NCBI GenBank assembly: GCA_027660625.1
Contig: JAQDNC010000006.1
Coordinates: forward strand, 62,001 to 126,000
Direction of reading: 5' to 3'
DNA from: Coriobacteriaceae bacterium AM100-PB1-1D-6A
Lineage (GTDB): Bacteria; Actinomycetota; Coriobacteriia; Coriobacteriales; Coriobacteriaceae
DNA: 64,000 bases
Shown here: one piece after another, positions 53,872-62,179 of the stretch
Layout: each line of letters begins with the position of its first letter
Position numbering within the stretch: position 1 is the first letter of the stretch
Translations under genes and position numbers: made by a program
Notes under the pieces: model-generated
Database searches by the model: none
Seen by the model: the letters and a program-made list of their open reading frames with translations, nothing else
Told to the model about the DNA's origin: nothing

Positions 53872-54408
53872 GTGGGTATGACGGAGTCTTATTTGCAGAT
53901 CGCCGCAAACAACGAGGACTTGGCGCGCGATCTTGTCGAGCACGCGAGTGCCCGTGGTGTGACGGTGTCGACGGCGGAGTCGCTGACGGCGGGCATGATC
54001 GCCTCGACGATTGCCGATATCCCGGGTGCCTCGGCGGTGCTTCGTGGCGGTGCGGTGACCTACTGCGATGAGATCAAACATCGCGTGCTCGGCGTCGAGC
54101 AGGAAACGCTCGATCGGTTTAGTGCCGTGTCGCATCAGACGGCGCGCGAGATGGCCGCGGGCTCGCTTGAACTCTATCAGAGCGATATTGCCGTAAGCGC
54201 AACGGGCTACGCTGGGCCCGGTGGCGGCACCGAGCAAGACCCTGCCGGCACGTTCTATATTGGCTGGGCGTATCGTGCGGCCGATGGGGGAGCGCCGGTT
54301 GTCGAGTCTGCACGTTGCCATTATGAGGGCGATCGGTCGTGCGTTCGGGCCTATGCGGTCGCGGAGGCTTTGGAGTGCATTGTCCGCGTGCTCAATTCTA
54401 TGGAATAG
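53872..54408 (+). CDS. CinA C-terminal domain protein (nicotinamide-nucleotide amidase-type)
   Basis: 178 residues with only the CinA C-terminal domain: STAESLTAGMIASTIADIPGAS, GGAVTYCDEIKHRVLGV, SAVSHQTAREMA and ATGYAGPGGGTEQDPAGTFYIG. The family deamidates NMN in pyridine nucleotide recycling. The N-terminal MoaB-like domain of long CinA is absent. The start is uncertain: GTG 53872 or ATG 53878, both with weak SD (AGG at 53864). It precedes recA, as in many competent bacteria. Confidence 0.88.
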   Translation: MGMTESYLQIAANNEDLARDLVEHASARGVTVSTAESLTAGMIASTIADIPGASAVLRGGAVTYCDEIKHRVLGVEQETLDRFSAVSHQTAREMAAGSLELYQSDIAVSATGYAGPGGGTEQDPAGTFYIGWAYRAADGGAPVVESARCHYEGDRSCVRAYAVAEALECIVRVLNSME

Positions 54409-54415
54409 ACGTGGT

Positions 54416-54439
54416 TTAAGGGGCCTTAGGGCCCCTTAA
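54416..54439 (+). terminator. hairpin terminator after cinA
   Basis: Perfect 10-bp stem TTAAGGGGCC (54416-54425) / GGCCCCTTAA (54430-54439) with a TTAG loop. Only TT follows, so the terminator is short of U residues. Confidence 0.6.
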
Positions 54440-54534
54440 TTGTGGAGATAGGGACCTTTGACGGTATTGGTGTTTGCGCTGGTATATGGCCTAAATTTGT
54501 TCGAGCGGTCGTATTTGTGATTGGCACGGTCAAG

Positions 54535-54574
54535 CGTTTGGTCGGTGATTGGTCGGCGTTTGGTCGGGTTTTGG
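54535..54574 (+). repeat. helically phased direct repeats upstream of recA
   Basis: Three 11-nt units (54535-54545, 54546-54556, 54557-54567) share TTGGTCGG; the first and third are identical CGTTTGGTCGG. A partial GTTTTGG copy follows. The 11-nt period puts each copy on the same DNA face. They end about 35 bp before the recA -35. Function unknown. Confidence 0.6.
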
Positions 54575-54606
54575 AATGTACGGCTGCATATGATGAATCT
54601 GAACGG

Positions 54607-54635
54607 TTGACCACGAACAGCCGTTCGTTTATTAT
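54607..54635 (+). promoter_or_regulatory. recA promoter
   Basis: TTGACC (54607-54612), 17-nt spacer, TATTAT (54630-54635). The LexA box lies inside the spacer, so LexA binding would block RNA polymerase. Confidence 0.8.
54614..54627 (+). promoter_or_regulatory. LexA/SOS box of recA
   Basis: CGAACAGCCGTTCG is a perfect palindrome of the Gram-positive SOS box form CGAAC-N4-GTTCG. Located between the -35 and -10 of recA. Confidence 0.85.
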
Positions 54636-54665
54636 CGTTTCAGGTTGTTAAGAGGAGGGCTATTC

Positions 54666-55814
54666 ATGGCCAAGAATTCAGGTCCCGTACGTACCGTTCA
54701 TGCACGCACGACGGGTAAAGAGCGCGATGAGATGATCGCCACCACCAAGGCCGAGATCGAGAAGAAGTTCGGCCAGGGCTCTATCATGAGGTATGGCGAC
54801 GGCGGTCCCGAGCTCGAGGTCGAGGCTATTCCGACGGGCTCTCTGGCGCTCGATGCCGCCTTGGGTATCGGCGGCGTGCCGCGCGGCCGTATCGTCGAGA
54901 TTTATGGCCCCGAGTCCTCCGGTAAGACGACGCTTTCGCTCGAGATCCTTGCAGAAGCACAGGCCATGGGCGGCGTCGTTGCATTTATCGATGCCGAGCA
55001 CGCGCTTGATCCCACCTATGCCGCGCGCATCGGTGTTGATATCGATGAGGTCCTCATTTCCCAGCCCGATACGGGCGAGCAGGCGCTCGAGATCGTCGAT
55101 ATGCTTGTGCGCTCAGGTGCCATCGACGCCATCGTCGTCGACTCTGTTGCCGCCTTGACTCCACGTGCCGAGATCGAGGGCGAGATCGGTGACACGACGG
55201 TGGGTCTGCAGGCTCGCTTGATGAGCCAGGCACTCCGCAAGCTCGCCGGCTCGCTTGCCAAGTCCAACACGACCTGCATCTTCATTAACCAGCTGCGCGA
55301 GAAGATCGGCGTCATGTTCGGCAACCCCGAGACCACCACGGGAGGCCGCGCGCTCAAGTTCTTCTCTTCCGTGCGAATCGATATTCGCAAAATCGATACC
55401 ATCAAGCTCAAGGACGAGGTTATCGGCAATCGCGTTCGTGCCAAGGTCGTTAAGAACAAGGTGGCCGCTCCGTTCCGTTCGGCCGAGTTTGACATCATGT
55501 ACGGCACCGGCATCTCCAAAGAGGGCTCGATTCTGGATATGGCCGTCGAGTGCGGCATCTGTAAAAAGATGGGGTCCTGGTTTGCCTATGGCGAGGACAA
55601 GCTCGGCAACGGTCGCGAGGCCGCCAAGACGTTCCTGCGCGAGCATCCCGATTGCGCTGACGAGATCGAGCACAAGGTTCGCCTTGCCTGCGGCCTTGAG
55701 TATGACGACGATGCCCCCTCCGAGGTTGAGTTGACCGACCAGCCCGCCCCCGAGGAGTTTGATGAGCTGTACGCCATCGATGGCTCCGCAATGCTCGACG
55801 ATGACGACGAGTAG
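54666..55814 (+). CDS. recA: recombinase RecA
   Basis: 382 residues. Strand-exchange ATPase and LexA co-protease. Walker A GPESSGKT (~81-88), [19 protein letters not shown], and [20 protein letters not shown] with downstream loop L2 [10 protein letters not shown]. The N-terminus has ~20 extra residues before the conserved [10 protein letters not shown], and the C-terminus is acidic (LDDDDE). ATG 54666 with GAGGAGGG upstream. recX follows after 11 nt, so both are under SOS control. Confidence 0.98.
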   Translation: MAKNSGPVRTVHARTTGKERDEMIATTKAEIEKKFGQGSIMRYGDGGPELEVEAIPTGSLALDAALGIGGVPRGRIVEIYGPESSGKTTLSLEILAEAQAMGGVVAFIDAEHALDPTYAARIGVDIDEVLISQPDTGEQALEIVDMLVRSGAIDAIVVDSVAALTPRAEIEGEIGDTTVGLQARLMSQALRKLAGSLAKSNTTCIFINQLREKIGVMFGNPETTTGGRALKFFSSVRIDIRKIDTIKLKDEVIGNRVRAKVVKNKVAAPFRSAEFDIMYGTGISKEGSILDMAVECGICKKMGSWFAYGEDKLGNGREAAKTFLREHPDCADEIEHKVRLACGLEYDDDAPSEVELTDQPAPEEFDELYAIDGSAMLDDDDE

Positions 55815-55825
55815 CGGATGCCGAC

Positions 55826-56518
55826 ATGTCGTATACGGTGACCGAGGCTACGGTCGTCTTTCCCGATAAGAAAGCGGCCTCCTCGTTCTCGAGCGGTTAT
55901 GCGTCTAAAAAGCCCTGCGCGCATATCGATTGCGATCTTGAGGGCGGTTACGAACGTTCCATTTGGATTCCCGTGCGCGTGGCGCGCCTGTACGTTAAGA
56001 ACCGCCCCGATCTTCCCTGTGCTTGGGATGACTTTCGCGAGGCGGTGCAGCTTATCGAACGCAAATGTGCACTCACCATGGTGACCGAGATGCTTTCGCG
56101 TCGCGATCATGCCACGGGCGAGGTACGGGATAAGTTGGCTCGCTATGGCTTTCGACAGCCTGCGATCGATTTTGCCGTTGCTCGAGCGACTGAGTATCGA
56201 TTTTTGGACGAGAACCGTTTTTGCTCGTACTTTATCGAAGAGCGCAAACGTCGCGGCTGGGGACAGCGCAAGATCGAGGTTGAGCTCAAGCGTCGTCATG
56301 TCGTGCTTGACGATATCCCCGGCTATCCCGAGGCGTATTTTGCTGTGGATGACGACTTGGCCCGCGCTTCGGCCTTGCTCGCTAAACGTCGCATTCCCGA
56401 GGCGCGTGCATTCGAAAAGCTCGTCAGGTTTTTGATGGGTAAAGGCTTCTCGTATCGCATCGCCGCCGATGCCGTTAAGGCACGTCTCGATGCCTTAAGC
56501 GAGGAGTGTGCCGTGTAA
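55826..56518 (+). CDS. recX: regulatory protein RecX
   Basis: 230 residues. Three-helix repeats with LERK-CALTMVTEMLSRRDHA type start, LARYGFRQPAIDFAVARATE and FIEERKRRGWGQRKIEVELK, the most conserved RecX segment. It inhibits RecA filaments. The first ~70 residues form a beta-like N-terminal extension found in longer RecX. ATG 55826, short distance from recA stop. Confidence 0.9.
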   Translation: MSYTVTEATVVFPDKKAASSFSSGYASKKPCAHIDCDLEGGYERSIWIPVRVARLYVKNRPDLPCAWDDFREAVQLIERKCALTMVTEMLSRRDHATGEVRDKLARYGFRQPAIDFAVARATEYRFLDENRFCSYFIEERKRRGWGQRKIEVELKRRHVVLDDIPGYPEAYFAVDDDLARASALLAKRRIPEARAFEKLVRFLMGKGFSYRIAADAVKARLDALSEECAV

Positions 56519-56580
56519 ACGTGCACGTGTTACGCCCTTGCCGTTCACCGCTCGATTGGCGCCGTGCCGGGTGCGTTTAT

Positions 56581-56609
56581 TTGACAGTTGTTGCGGTTCA
56601 ACGTAGGAT
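56581..56609 (+). promoter_or_regulatory. promoter of rny
   Basis: Consensus TTGACA (56581-56586), exactly 17 nt, TAGGAT (56604-56609). It predicts a ~160-nt leader. Confidence 0.75.
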
Positions 56610-56638
56610 AAATACCGTCATTTGCTTTGTGATATGTG

Positions 56639-56740
56639 CTCATCTGTGATGAGTTTGTTTATATGTTTATCTGTATCCGACCCGCATAAGCTGCGCCCAT
56701 ATTACTCAAATGTCGCGAGCCGTTCGTAAGGACGGTTCGC
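56639..56740 (+). promoter_or_regulatory. rny leader hairpins
   Basis: CTCATC/GATGAG (56639-56653, TGT loop) is followed by TTTGTTTAT, like a weak attenuator. A second stem, 9 pairs with one G-U (56715-56723 with 56732-56740), ends 22 nt before the SD. RNase Y or J autoregulation is possible but unproven. Confidence 0.4.
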
Positions 56741-56775
56741 TTTGCTGTGTAACGAATCCATAAAAAGGAGTGAGC

Positions 56776-58326
56776 ATGCCTATCATTGCAGCGCTCGTTG
56801 GCCTCGTTTTGGGTGCCATCGCCGCCATTGCCTACATGCGCACCGCCAAGCAGGGTAGTCTTCACGAGGCCGACGAAAAGATCCAGTCGGCACACGCGCA
56901 GGCAGAGTCCCTGATCGGTGATGCAAAGCGTCAGGCCGAGACCCTCAAAAAAGAGGCTCTGCTCGAGGCCAAGGAAGAGATCATCAAGAACAAGCAGGCC
57001 GCCGAGGCCGAGGACAAGCAGCGTAAGAGCGAGATTCGCACGCTCGAAAATCGTGTGATGCAGCGCGAGGAATCGCTCGATCGTCGCAACGATGCGCTCG
57101 ATAAGCGCGAGCATCAGCTGTCCAGCCAGGCCGGTCAGGTCGAGAAGCGCTCTCGCGAGCTTGAGGAGCTCTGCGCCAGGCAGACCTCAGAGCTCGAGCG
57201 TATTGCCGACCTTACGCGTGAGGATGCTCACAAGGAGTTGCTCGACAAGGTCCGTGGTGAGGTTACCCACGAGGCGGCCACCATCATCCGCGAGTCCGAG
57301 CAGCAGGTCCGCGCCGAGTGCCATAAGACCGCCCAGGAGATTCTCTCCCTGGCGATTCAGCGTTGCGCCGCCGACCATACCGCCGAGGTCACCGTCACTT
57401 CCGTTCATATTCCCTCCGATGACCTCAAGGGTCGCATTATCGGTCGCGAGGGTCGCAACATCCGCACCTTTGAGCAGGTGTCCGGCGTCAACCTCGTGAT
57501 TGACGACACTCCCGAGACCGTCGTACTCTCGAGCTTCGATCCGGTCCGTCGTGAGACTGCCCGCGTGGCGCTTGAGAACCTCATTGCCGATGGCCGCATT
57601 CACCCCGCCCGCATCGAGGAGATGTATCACAAGGCCGCCGACTTGGTTCAGCAGCGTGTGCGCGAGGCCGGCGAGCAGGCCGCCTTCGATACCGGTATCC
57701 ACGACCTGCATCCCGAGATCGTCAAGACCCTGGGTGCTCTTCGCTACCGCACTTCGTTTGGCCAGAACGTTCTGCAGCACTCGCTTGAGGTCTCCGACCT
57801 GTGCGGCGTTATGGCCTCCGAGCTTGGTCTGGATGTTGTGACCGCCAAGCGCGCCGGTCTTCTGCACGACCTGGGCAAGGCCATCGACCACGACGTTGAG
57901 GGACCGCATGCTGTCATTGGCGCCGAGCTTGCCCGCCGTTATGGCGAGAAGCCCGTTATCGTCCACGCGATCGAAGCCCATCATGCCGATGTCGACCCCA
58001 ACACGGTGCTCGACGTTCTGGTCCAGGCTGCCGATGCCGTTTCTGCTTCTCGTCCCGGTGCCCGCCGCGAGTCGGCCGAGAACTACATCAAGCGTCTTGA
58101 GAAGCTCGAGGAGATTGCCAACTCTCACGACGGCGTCGAGCGTACCTATGCCATGCAGGCCGGTCGCGAGGTTCATGTCATGGTTCAGCCTGACAAGATC
58201 TCCGATGCCCAGTCCACGGTGCTTGCGCACGATATCGCCCATCAGATCGAGGAAGAGATGGAGTATCCCGGTCAGGTTCGCGTTGTCGTGATTCGCGAGA
58301 GCCGTGCCGTCGATATCGCTAAATAA
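56776..58326 (+). CDS. rny: ribonuclease Y
   Basis: 516 residues. Membrane-anchored endoribonuclease starting mRNA decay. One N-terminal TM ([19 protein letters not shown]), a long charged coiled coil (~35-195), a KH domain ([20 protein letters not shown]) and an HD domain with [10 protein letters not shown] (~364-373). ATG 56776 is chosen with AAAAGGAG at 5 nt; GTG 56770 overlaps the SD. The next gene starts 1 nt after the stop. Confidence 0.96.
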   Translation: MPIIAALVGLVLGAIAAIAYMRTAKQGSLHEADEKIQSAHAQAESLIGDAKRQAETLKKEALLEAKEEIIKNKQAAEAEDKQRKSEIRTLENRVMQREESLDRRNDALDKREHQLSSQAGQVEKRSRELEELCARQTSELERIADLTREDAHKELLDKVRGEVTHEAATIIRESEQQVRAECHKTAQEILSLAIQRCAADHTAEVTVTSVHIPSDDLKGRIIGREGRNIRTFEQVSGVNLVIDDTPETVVLSSFDPVRRETARVALENLIADGRIHPARIEEMYHKAADLVQQRVREAGEQAAFDTGIHDLHPEIVKTLGALRYRTSFGQNVLQHSLEVSDLCGVMASELGLDVVTAKRAGLLHDLGKAIDHDVEGPHAVIGAELARRYGEKPVIVHAIEAHHADVDPNTVLDVLVQAADAVSASRPGARRESAENYIKRLEKLEEIANSHDGVERTYAMQAGREVHVMVQPDKISDAQSTVLAHDIAHQIEEEMEYPGQVRVVVIRESRAVDIAK

Positions 58327-58327
58327 C

Positions 58328-59413
58328 ATGAACGACGCGAACGAGCTCATCTCATTTATCGCGTCGATGTCGGGGGAGGGCAACCTTCGCGTCGAGGAAA
58401 ACCTTGGCGAGGGGTATGTCCGCCTCCGCGTTTCGGAGGCCGAGCGCCGTCAGGCCAAGCATGACATTCAGCATGTAGAGGACATTGTCATCGAGATGCT
58501 GCGTAATGCTCGCGATGCCGGAGCCGATAAGGTCTATCTTGCCACGACCAAGGAGGAGGGTGTTCGCACCCTCCTCTTCCTGGATAACGGTTCTGGTGTG
58601 CCGCAGGATATGCAGGAGCGTATCTTCGATGCTCGTGTCACTTCCAAGCTCGAGAGCATGAAAATGGACCGTTGGGGTGTTCACGGTCGTGGTATGGCGC
58701 TGTTCTCTATCAAGCAGAACACGGATGAGGCGCGCGTTGTTTCATCGGGCGTCGATTTGGGCTCTTCGTTTAAGGTGCGCGTTGCCACCGAACGCTTGGG
58801 TGAGCGCGCCGACCAGTCGAGCTGGCCTCAGGCGGTTAAAGACGAAGACGGTCGCTATGTATGTGCTCGCGGCCCCCACAACATCATTCGCGCGGCCTGT
58901 GAGTTTGCCCTTGAGGAGCTGCGTTGCTGCGATGTGTATCTGGGCTCTCCGTCCGAGATCGCTGCGACCCTGTACGCTCAGGCTTCGAGTCGTCTCGATA
59001 CGTCGCGCCTGCTCTTTATCGATGACGAGTGCGAGCTTCCAGTTATCGATCGCTTGGGCCTTGCCTCGGATGCCGAGGACTTTATCCGGATCTGCTCCGG
59101 TCTGGGCCTTGAGATGTCCGAGCGCACTGCCCACCGAATTCTGTCGGGTCAGATTAAGCCCGTTCGCGGCGTGACTGCGCGTCTGCTGCGCGAGCGCGAC
59201 TCCACCTCTCATGCGCCGGCTCCCATCGATCTTGCCAAGGACCGTCGAGGCCTTCGTATCGCCAAGGATGATATGGCGCAGTTTTCGCGTGCGGTCGAGC
59301 GTGACTTTAACGACCTTGCCGCCCGGTATTACCTCAATCTATGCGGCGACCCTAAGATTCGCGTTTCGCGTGATCGCATCACGGTGACGTTCGATCTTGC
59401 CAAAGAGGAATAA
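58328..59413 (+). CDS. GHKL-superfamily ATP-binding protein of unknown function
   Basis: 361 residues. The N-terminal half shows a GHKL (Hsp90/MutL/histidine-kinase type) ATP fold: N-box EMLRNARDAGADKVYLA, G1 LFLDNGSGVP and G2 WGVHGRGMALFSI. The C-terminal ~190 residues contain an Arg-rich segment (SGQIKPVRGVTARLLRERDS) and match no domain I recognise. No HisKA domain, TM or MutL endonuclease motif. It lacks its own SD and starts 1 nt after rny, so it is probably translated by coupling. Lies between rny and spoVS. Role unknown; a link to RNA decay or cell-fate control is speculation. Confidence 0.75.
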   Translation: MNDANELISFIASMSGEGNLRVEENLGEGYVRLRVSEAERRQAKHDIQHVEDIVIEMLRNARDAGADKVYLATTKEEGVRTLLFLDNGSGVPQDMQERIFDARVTSKLESMKMDRWGVHGRGMALFSIKQNTDEARVVSSGVDLGSSFKVRVATERLGERADQSSWPQAVKDEDGRYVCARGPHNIIRAACEFALEELRCCDVYLGSPSEIAATLYAQASSRLDTSRLLFIDDECELPVIDRLGLASDAEDFIRICSGLGLEMSERTAHRILSGQIKPVRGVTARLLRERDSTSHAPAPIDLAKDRRGLRIAKDDMAQFSRAVERDFNDLAARYYLNLCGDPKIRVSRDRITVTFDLAKEE

Positions 59414-59427
59414 AATCTTTACCGAGT

Positions 59428-59442
59428 CCGCTCGGTACGATA
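59428..59442 (+). promoter_or_regulatory. promoter-like motif upstream of spoVS
   Basis: CCGCTCGGTACGATA with TACGAT as TAnnnT -10. It overlaps a small ACCGAG/CTCGGT hairpin (59421-59436). Third copy of the motif seen before lepA and dnaJ. 45 nt before the spoVS ATG. Confidence 0.4.
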
Positions 59443-59487
59443 CAGTTATTGCAGTTAAAACGTACTTTTAAACGCAGGAGTTTCTTC

Positions 59488-59805
59488 ATGGATTGCCTGA
59501 AGGTATCAAGCAAATCATCGCCCGCGTCCGTAGCCGGCGCCATTGCCGGCATGGTCAAAGATGGCGTCCCCGTCAACATTCAATGCGTCGGCGCCGGTGC
59601 CGTCAACCAGGCCATCAAGGCCGTCGCCATTGCGCGCGGCTTTCTGATTCCGACCGGCTTTGATGTCTCCTGCGCGCCGGTGTTCTCCGACATCCTCATT
59701 AACGGGGAGTCGCGCACGGCAATCCGTCTCTCTATCTACGTTCACCAGATTAATCGGGCTGCCATGGATAACGTCGTCATGGACGACGTTAAGCCTGTTG
59801 CGTAA
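59488..59805 (+). CDS. spoVS: stage V sporulation protein S family (SpoVS, Alba-like)
   Basis: 105 residues. LKVSSKSSPASVAGAIAGMV, IQCVGAGAVNQAIKAVAIARGFL and ILINGESRTAIRLSIYV match SpoVS almost end to end. The fold is Alba-like and suggests nucleic-acid binding; in Bacillus it affects sporulation and septation. The ~20 C-terminal residues are specific. ATG 59488 with GCAGGAG at 8 nt. Present in many non-sporulating relatives, often near rny and miaB. Confidence 0.9.
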   Translation: MDCLKVSSKSSPASVAGAIAGMVKDGVPVNIQCVGAGAVNQAIKAVAIARGFLIPTGFDVSCAPVFSDILINGESRTAIRLSIYVHQINRAAMDNVVMDDVKPVA

Positions 59806-59870
59806 ACAAGCCATTTGCACGCTTGTAGCACCTATGCGCCCCGTCGACACCATCGTTAGGATGTAAGCTC

Positions 59871-61241
59871 ATGGACCAGCGTTCCGTACGCGATATTCTT
59901 GCCGGTAAAACCTACTTTATACGCACATTCGGCTGCCAGATGAACCAGCACGACTCTGAGCGCGTGAGCGGTTTGCTCGATTCGTATGGCTGTCTTATGG
60001 CGCTCGATCCGGAGCATGCCGATATTGTCGTGTTCATGACGTGCTGTGTGCGCGAGGCTGCCGATACGCGCCTGTATGGTCAGTGCAATTCCTGCAAGAG
60101 CCTTCCTCCTTCGCCTTCGGGTAAGCGTGTTGTCGCCGTGGGCGGCTGCATCGCCCAGCGCGATGGTGAGGGCTTGCTCACCAACGTCGATAACGTCAAC
60201 GTCATTTTCGGCACCCATTCTATTGCTCACGTGGCTGAGCTTATCGCCGAGGCGTTTTTGGATGGTAAGCGCCATATCCGTACGAATGAGCATGAGGATA
60301 CCGACGCCATGAGTATGCCGTGGCATCGCGAGACGCAGTATCACGCCTGGGTGCCCATCATGACGGGCTGCAACAATTTCTGTACGTACTGCATCGTGCC
60401 GTACGTCCGTGGTCGTGAGAAGAGCCGTCCCTTCGAGGAGATTGTCGACGAGGTGACCGGGCTCGTGCGTCAGGGCGTGCGCGAGATTACGCTTCTGGGC
60501 CAAAACGTTAACTCCTACGGTCGCGATCTCTTTGGCAAGCCGCGCTTTGCCGATCTGCTGCGCGCGGTGGGCGATACGGGCGTCGAGCGCATCTTCTTTA
60601 CCTCTTCGCATCCTAAGGATCTGCTGCCCGAGACCATTGATGCTATGGCCGAGACACCTGCCGTCATGCCGCAGCTTCACCTGGCCGTTCAGTCGGGCTC
60701 CACGCGCATTCTTAAAGAGATGAATCGTCGGTACACGCGCGAGGATTATCTGGGCCTGGTCGATCGTATTCGTAACCGTATGCCCGATATTGCGCTTTCG
60801 ACCGACATCATTGTGGGCTTCCCGGGCGAGACTGAGGAAGACTTTGAACAGACGCTCTCGCTTGCCGAGACGGTGCGCTATGCCCAGGCCTACACGTTTA
60901 TTTACTCCAAGCGCGCCGGTACCCCGGCAGCTGAGATTTATGATCCCACCCCGCATGAGGTTATCCTTGAGCGCTTTAACCGTCTGGTCAAGGTTATCGA
61001 GACGACGGCGCACGAGTATAACCAGGGCGAGCTTCACACCGTGGTGCCTGCACTTATTGAGGGCACGAGCAAGAAGAACGACGCTGTCCTTCTGGGCAAG
61101 AGCCCCAAGAACCAGACGGTGCATGCGCCGATTCCTGCTGGCTATAGCATCGATCAACTCATCGGCAAAATCGTCGATGTTGATATTGATGTCGCCAAGA
61201 CGTGGTATCTGTCTGGCTCCGTCGTGGGCGAGCCCCGCTAA
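59871..61241 (+). CDS. miaB: tRNA-2-methylthio-N6-dimethylallyladenosine synthase MiaB
   Basis: 456 residues. Radical SAM methylthiotransferase acting on i6A37 made by MiaA, its downstream neighbour. UPF0004 domain: RTFGCQMNQHDSERV, FMTCCVREAAD and GGCIAQRDGE cysteines; radical SAM CNNFCTYC (~167-174); LLGQNVNSYG; C-terminal TRAM domain. TFGCQMN is diagnostic for MiaB. ATG 59871; SD weak (AGGA ~15 nt upstream). Stop TAA overlaps the miaA ATG. Confidence 0.95.
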   Translation: MDQRSVRDILAGKTYFIRTFGCQMNQHDSERVSGLLDSYGCLMALDPEHADIVVFMTCCVREAADTRLYGQCNSCKSLPPSPSGKRVVAVGGCIAQRDGEGLLTNVDNVNVIFGTHSIAHVAELIAEAFLDGKRHIRTNEHEDTDAMSMPWHRETQYHAWVPIMTGCNNFCTYCIVPYVRGREKSRPFEEIVDEVTGLVRQGVREITLLGQNVNSYGRDLFGKPRFADLLRAVGDTGVERIFFTSSHPKDLLPETIDAMAETPAVMPQLHLAVQSGSTRILKEMNRRYTREDYLGLVDRIRNRMPDIALSTDIIVGFPGETEEDFEQTLSLAETVRYAQAYTFIYSKRAGTPAAEIYDPTPHEVILERFNRLVKVIETTAHEYNQGELHTVVPALIEGTSKKNDAVLLGKSPKNQTVHAPIPAGYSIDQLIGKIVDVDIDVAKTWYLSGSVVGEPR

Positions 61242-62179
61242 TGATCTCTCCTGGTGCAAGCCTTTCTGCCGTAGCGATCGTCGGTCCGACGGCGGTCGGC
61301 AAGAGCGATGTTGCCGACCGTCTGGCTGCTCGCCTGTCGTCTGAAGTGTTGTCGTGTGACGCGATGCAAATCTACCGCGGTATGGACATTGGTACGGCCA
61401 AGATGATGCCCGAGGAGTGCTCGGCTCCTCTGCGCCTTGTCGATATCGTTGATCCGGGCGTCACATATTCTGCCGCGCTCTATCAGTCGGACGCCCGAGC
61501 GCATATCGAGCGTTTGCTTGGCGAGCAGCGTCTTCCAGTCTTTTGCGGCGGTACGGGCTTGTATCTTAAAGCTGCTCTCGATGAAATGGATTTTCCTTCG
61601 GGAGAACTCGAGGACGAACGCCGCGTGGGCTATCAGGAGCTTGCCGAGCGCATTGGCGAGGAAGCATTGCATGCCTTGCTTGCCGAGCGCGACCCGGAAT
61701 CTGCTGCCGTGATTCATCCCCATAACGTGCGTCGTGTGATTCGTGCGCTCGAGATGCACGATGACGGCGTGTCATATGCCCAGCAGAAGTCGAAATTCAG
61801 CGTTCCGCGCGAGCGTTATCACGCCTTGTGGTTTGGTCTGACGCGTAGTCGTGAAGTGCTCTATGAGCGCATTAACCTGCGTGTCGACCTTATGTTTGAG
61901 CAGGGGCTGGTTGATGAGGTCCGTGGCCTTATGGATCAGGGCCTGGGCGATGCGCTTACGTCGATGCAGGCAATTGGTTACAAAGAGATTATTGATTCCT
62001 TGCGTGGCGCTATTACCATGGATGAGGCCCGTGAGCTTATCAAGATGCGCTCACGTCGCTATGCAAAGCGCCAGCTTTCCTGGTTTAAGCGCGACCATCG
62101 CATTGTGTGGTTCGATATGGATGAGTTTACGATCGATGAGGTCGTCGATGATATCTACCGTCGCATCGAGGCTGCCTAA
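61241..62179 (+). CDS. miaA: tRNA dimethylallyltransferase MiaA
   Basis: 312 residues. Transfers dimethylallyl from DMAPP (a MEP pathway product, see dxr and ispG) to A37 of tRNA. P-loop GPTAVGKS (15-22), SCDAMQIYRGMDIGTAK, GGTGLYLKA and QAIGYKEI motifs. ATG 61241 overlaps the miaB stop, and its own TAA overlaps the hflX ATG. Confidence 0.95.
   Translation: MISPGASLSAVAIVGPTAVGKSDVADRLAARLSSEVLSCDAMQIYRGMDIGTAKMMPEECSAPLRLVDIVDPGVTYSAALYQSDARAHIERLLGEQRLPVFCGGTGLYLKAALDEMDFPSGELEDERRVGYQELAERIGEEALHALLAERDPESAAVIHPHNVRRVIRALEMHDDGVSYAQQKSKFSVPRERYHALWFGLTRSREVLYERINLRVDLMFEQGLVDEVRGLMDQGLGDALTSMQAIGYKEIIDSLRGAITMDEARELIKMRSRRYAKRQLSWFKRDHRIVWFDMDEFTIDEVVDDIYRRIEAA

Noticed and set aside
51313..54321. 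1002-codon open frame on the minus strand over yajQ, rimO, pgsA and cinA
   Set aside because: It crosses four well-recognised plus-strand genes; its translation has no recognisable domain.
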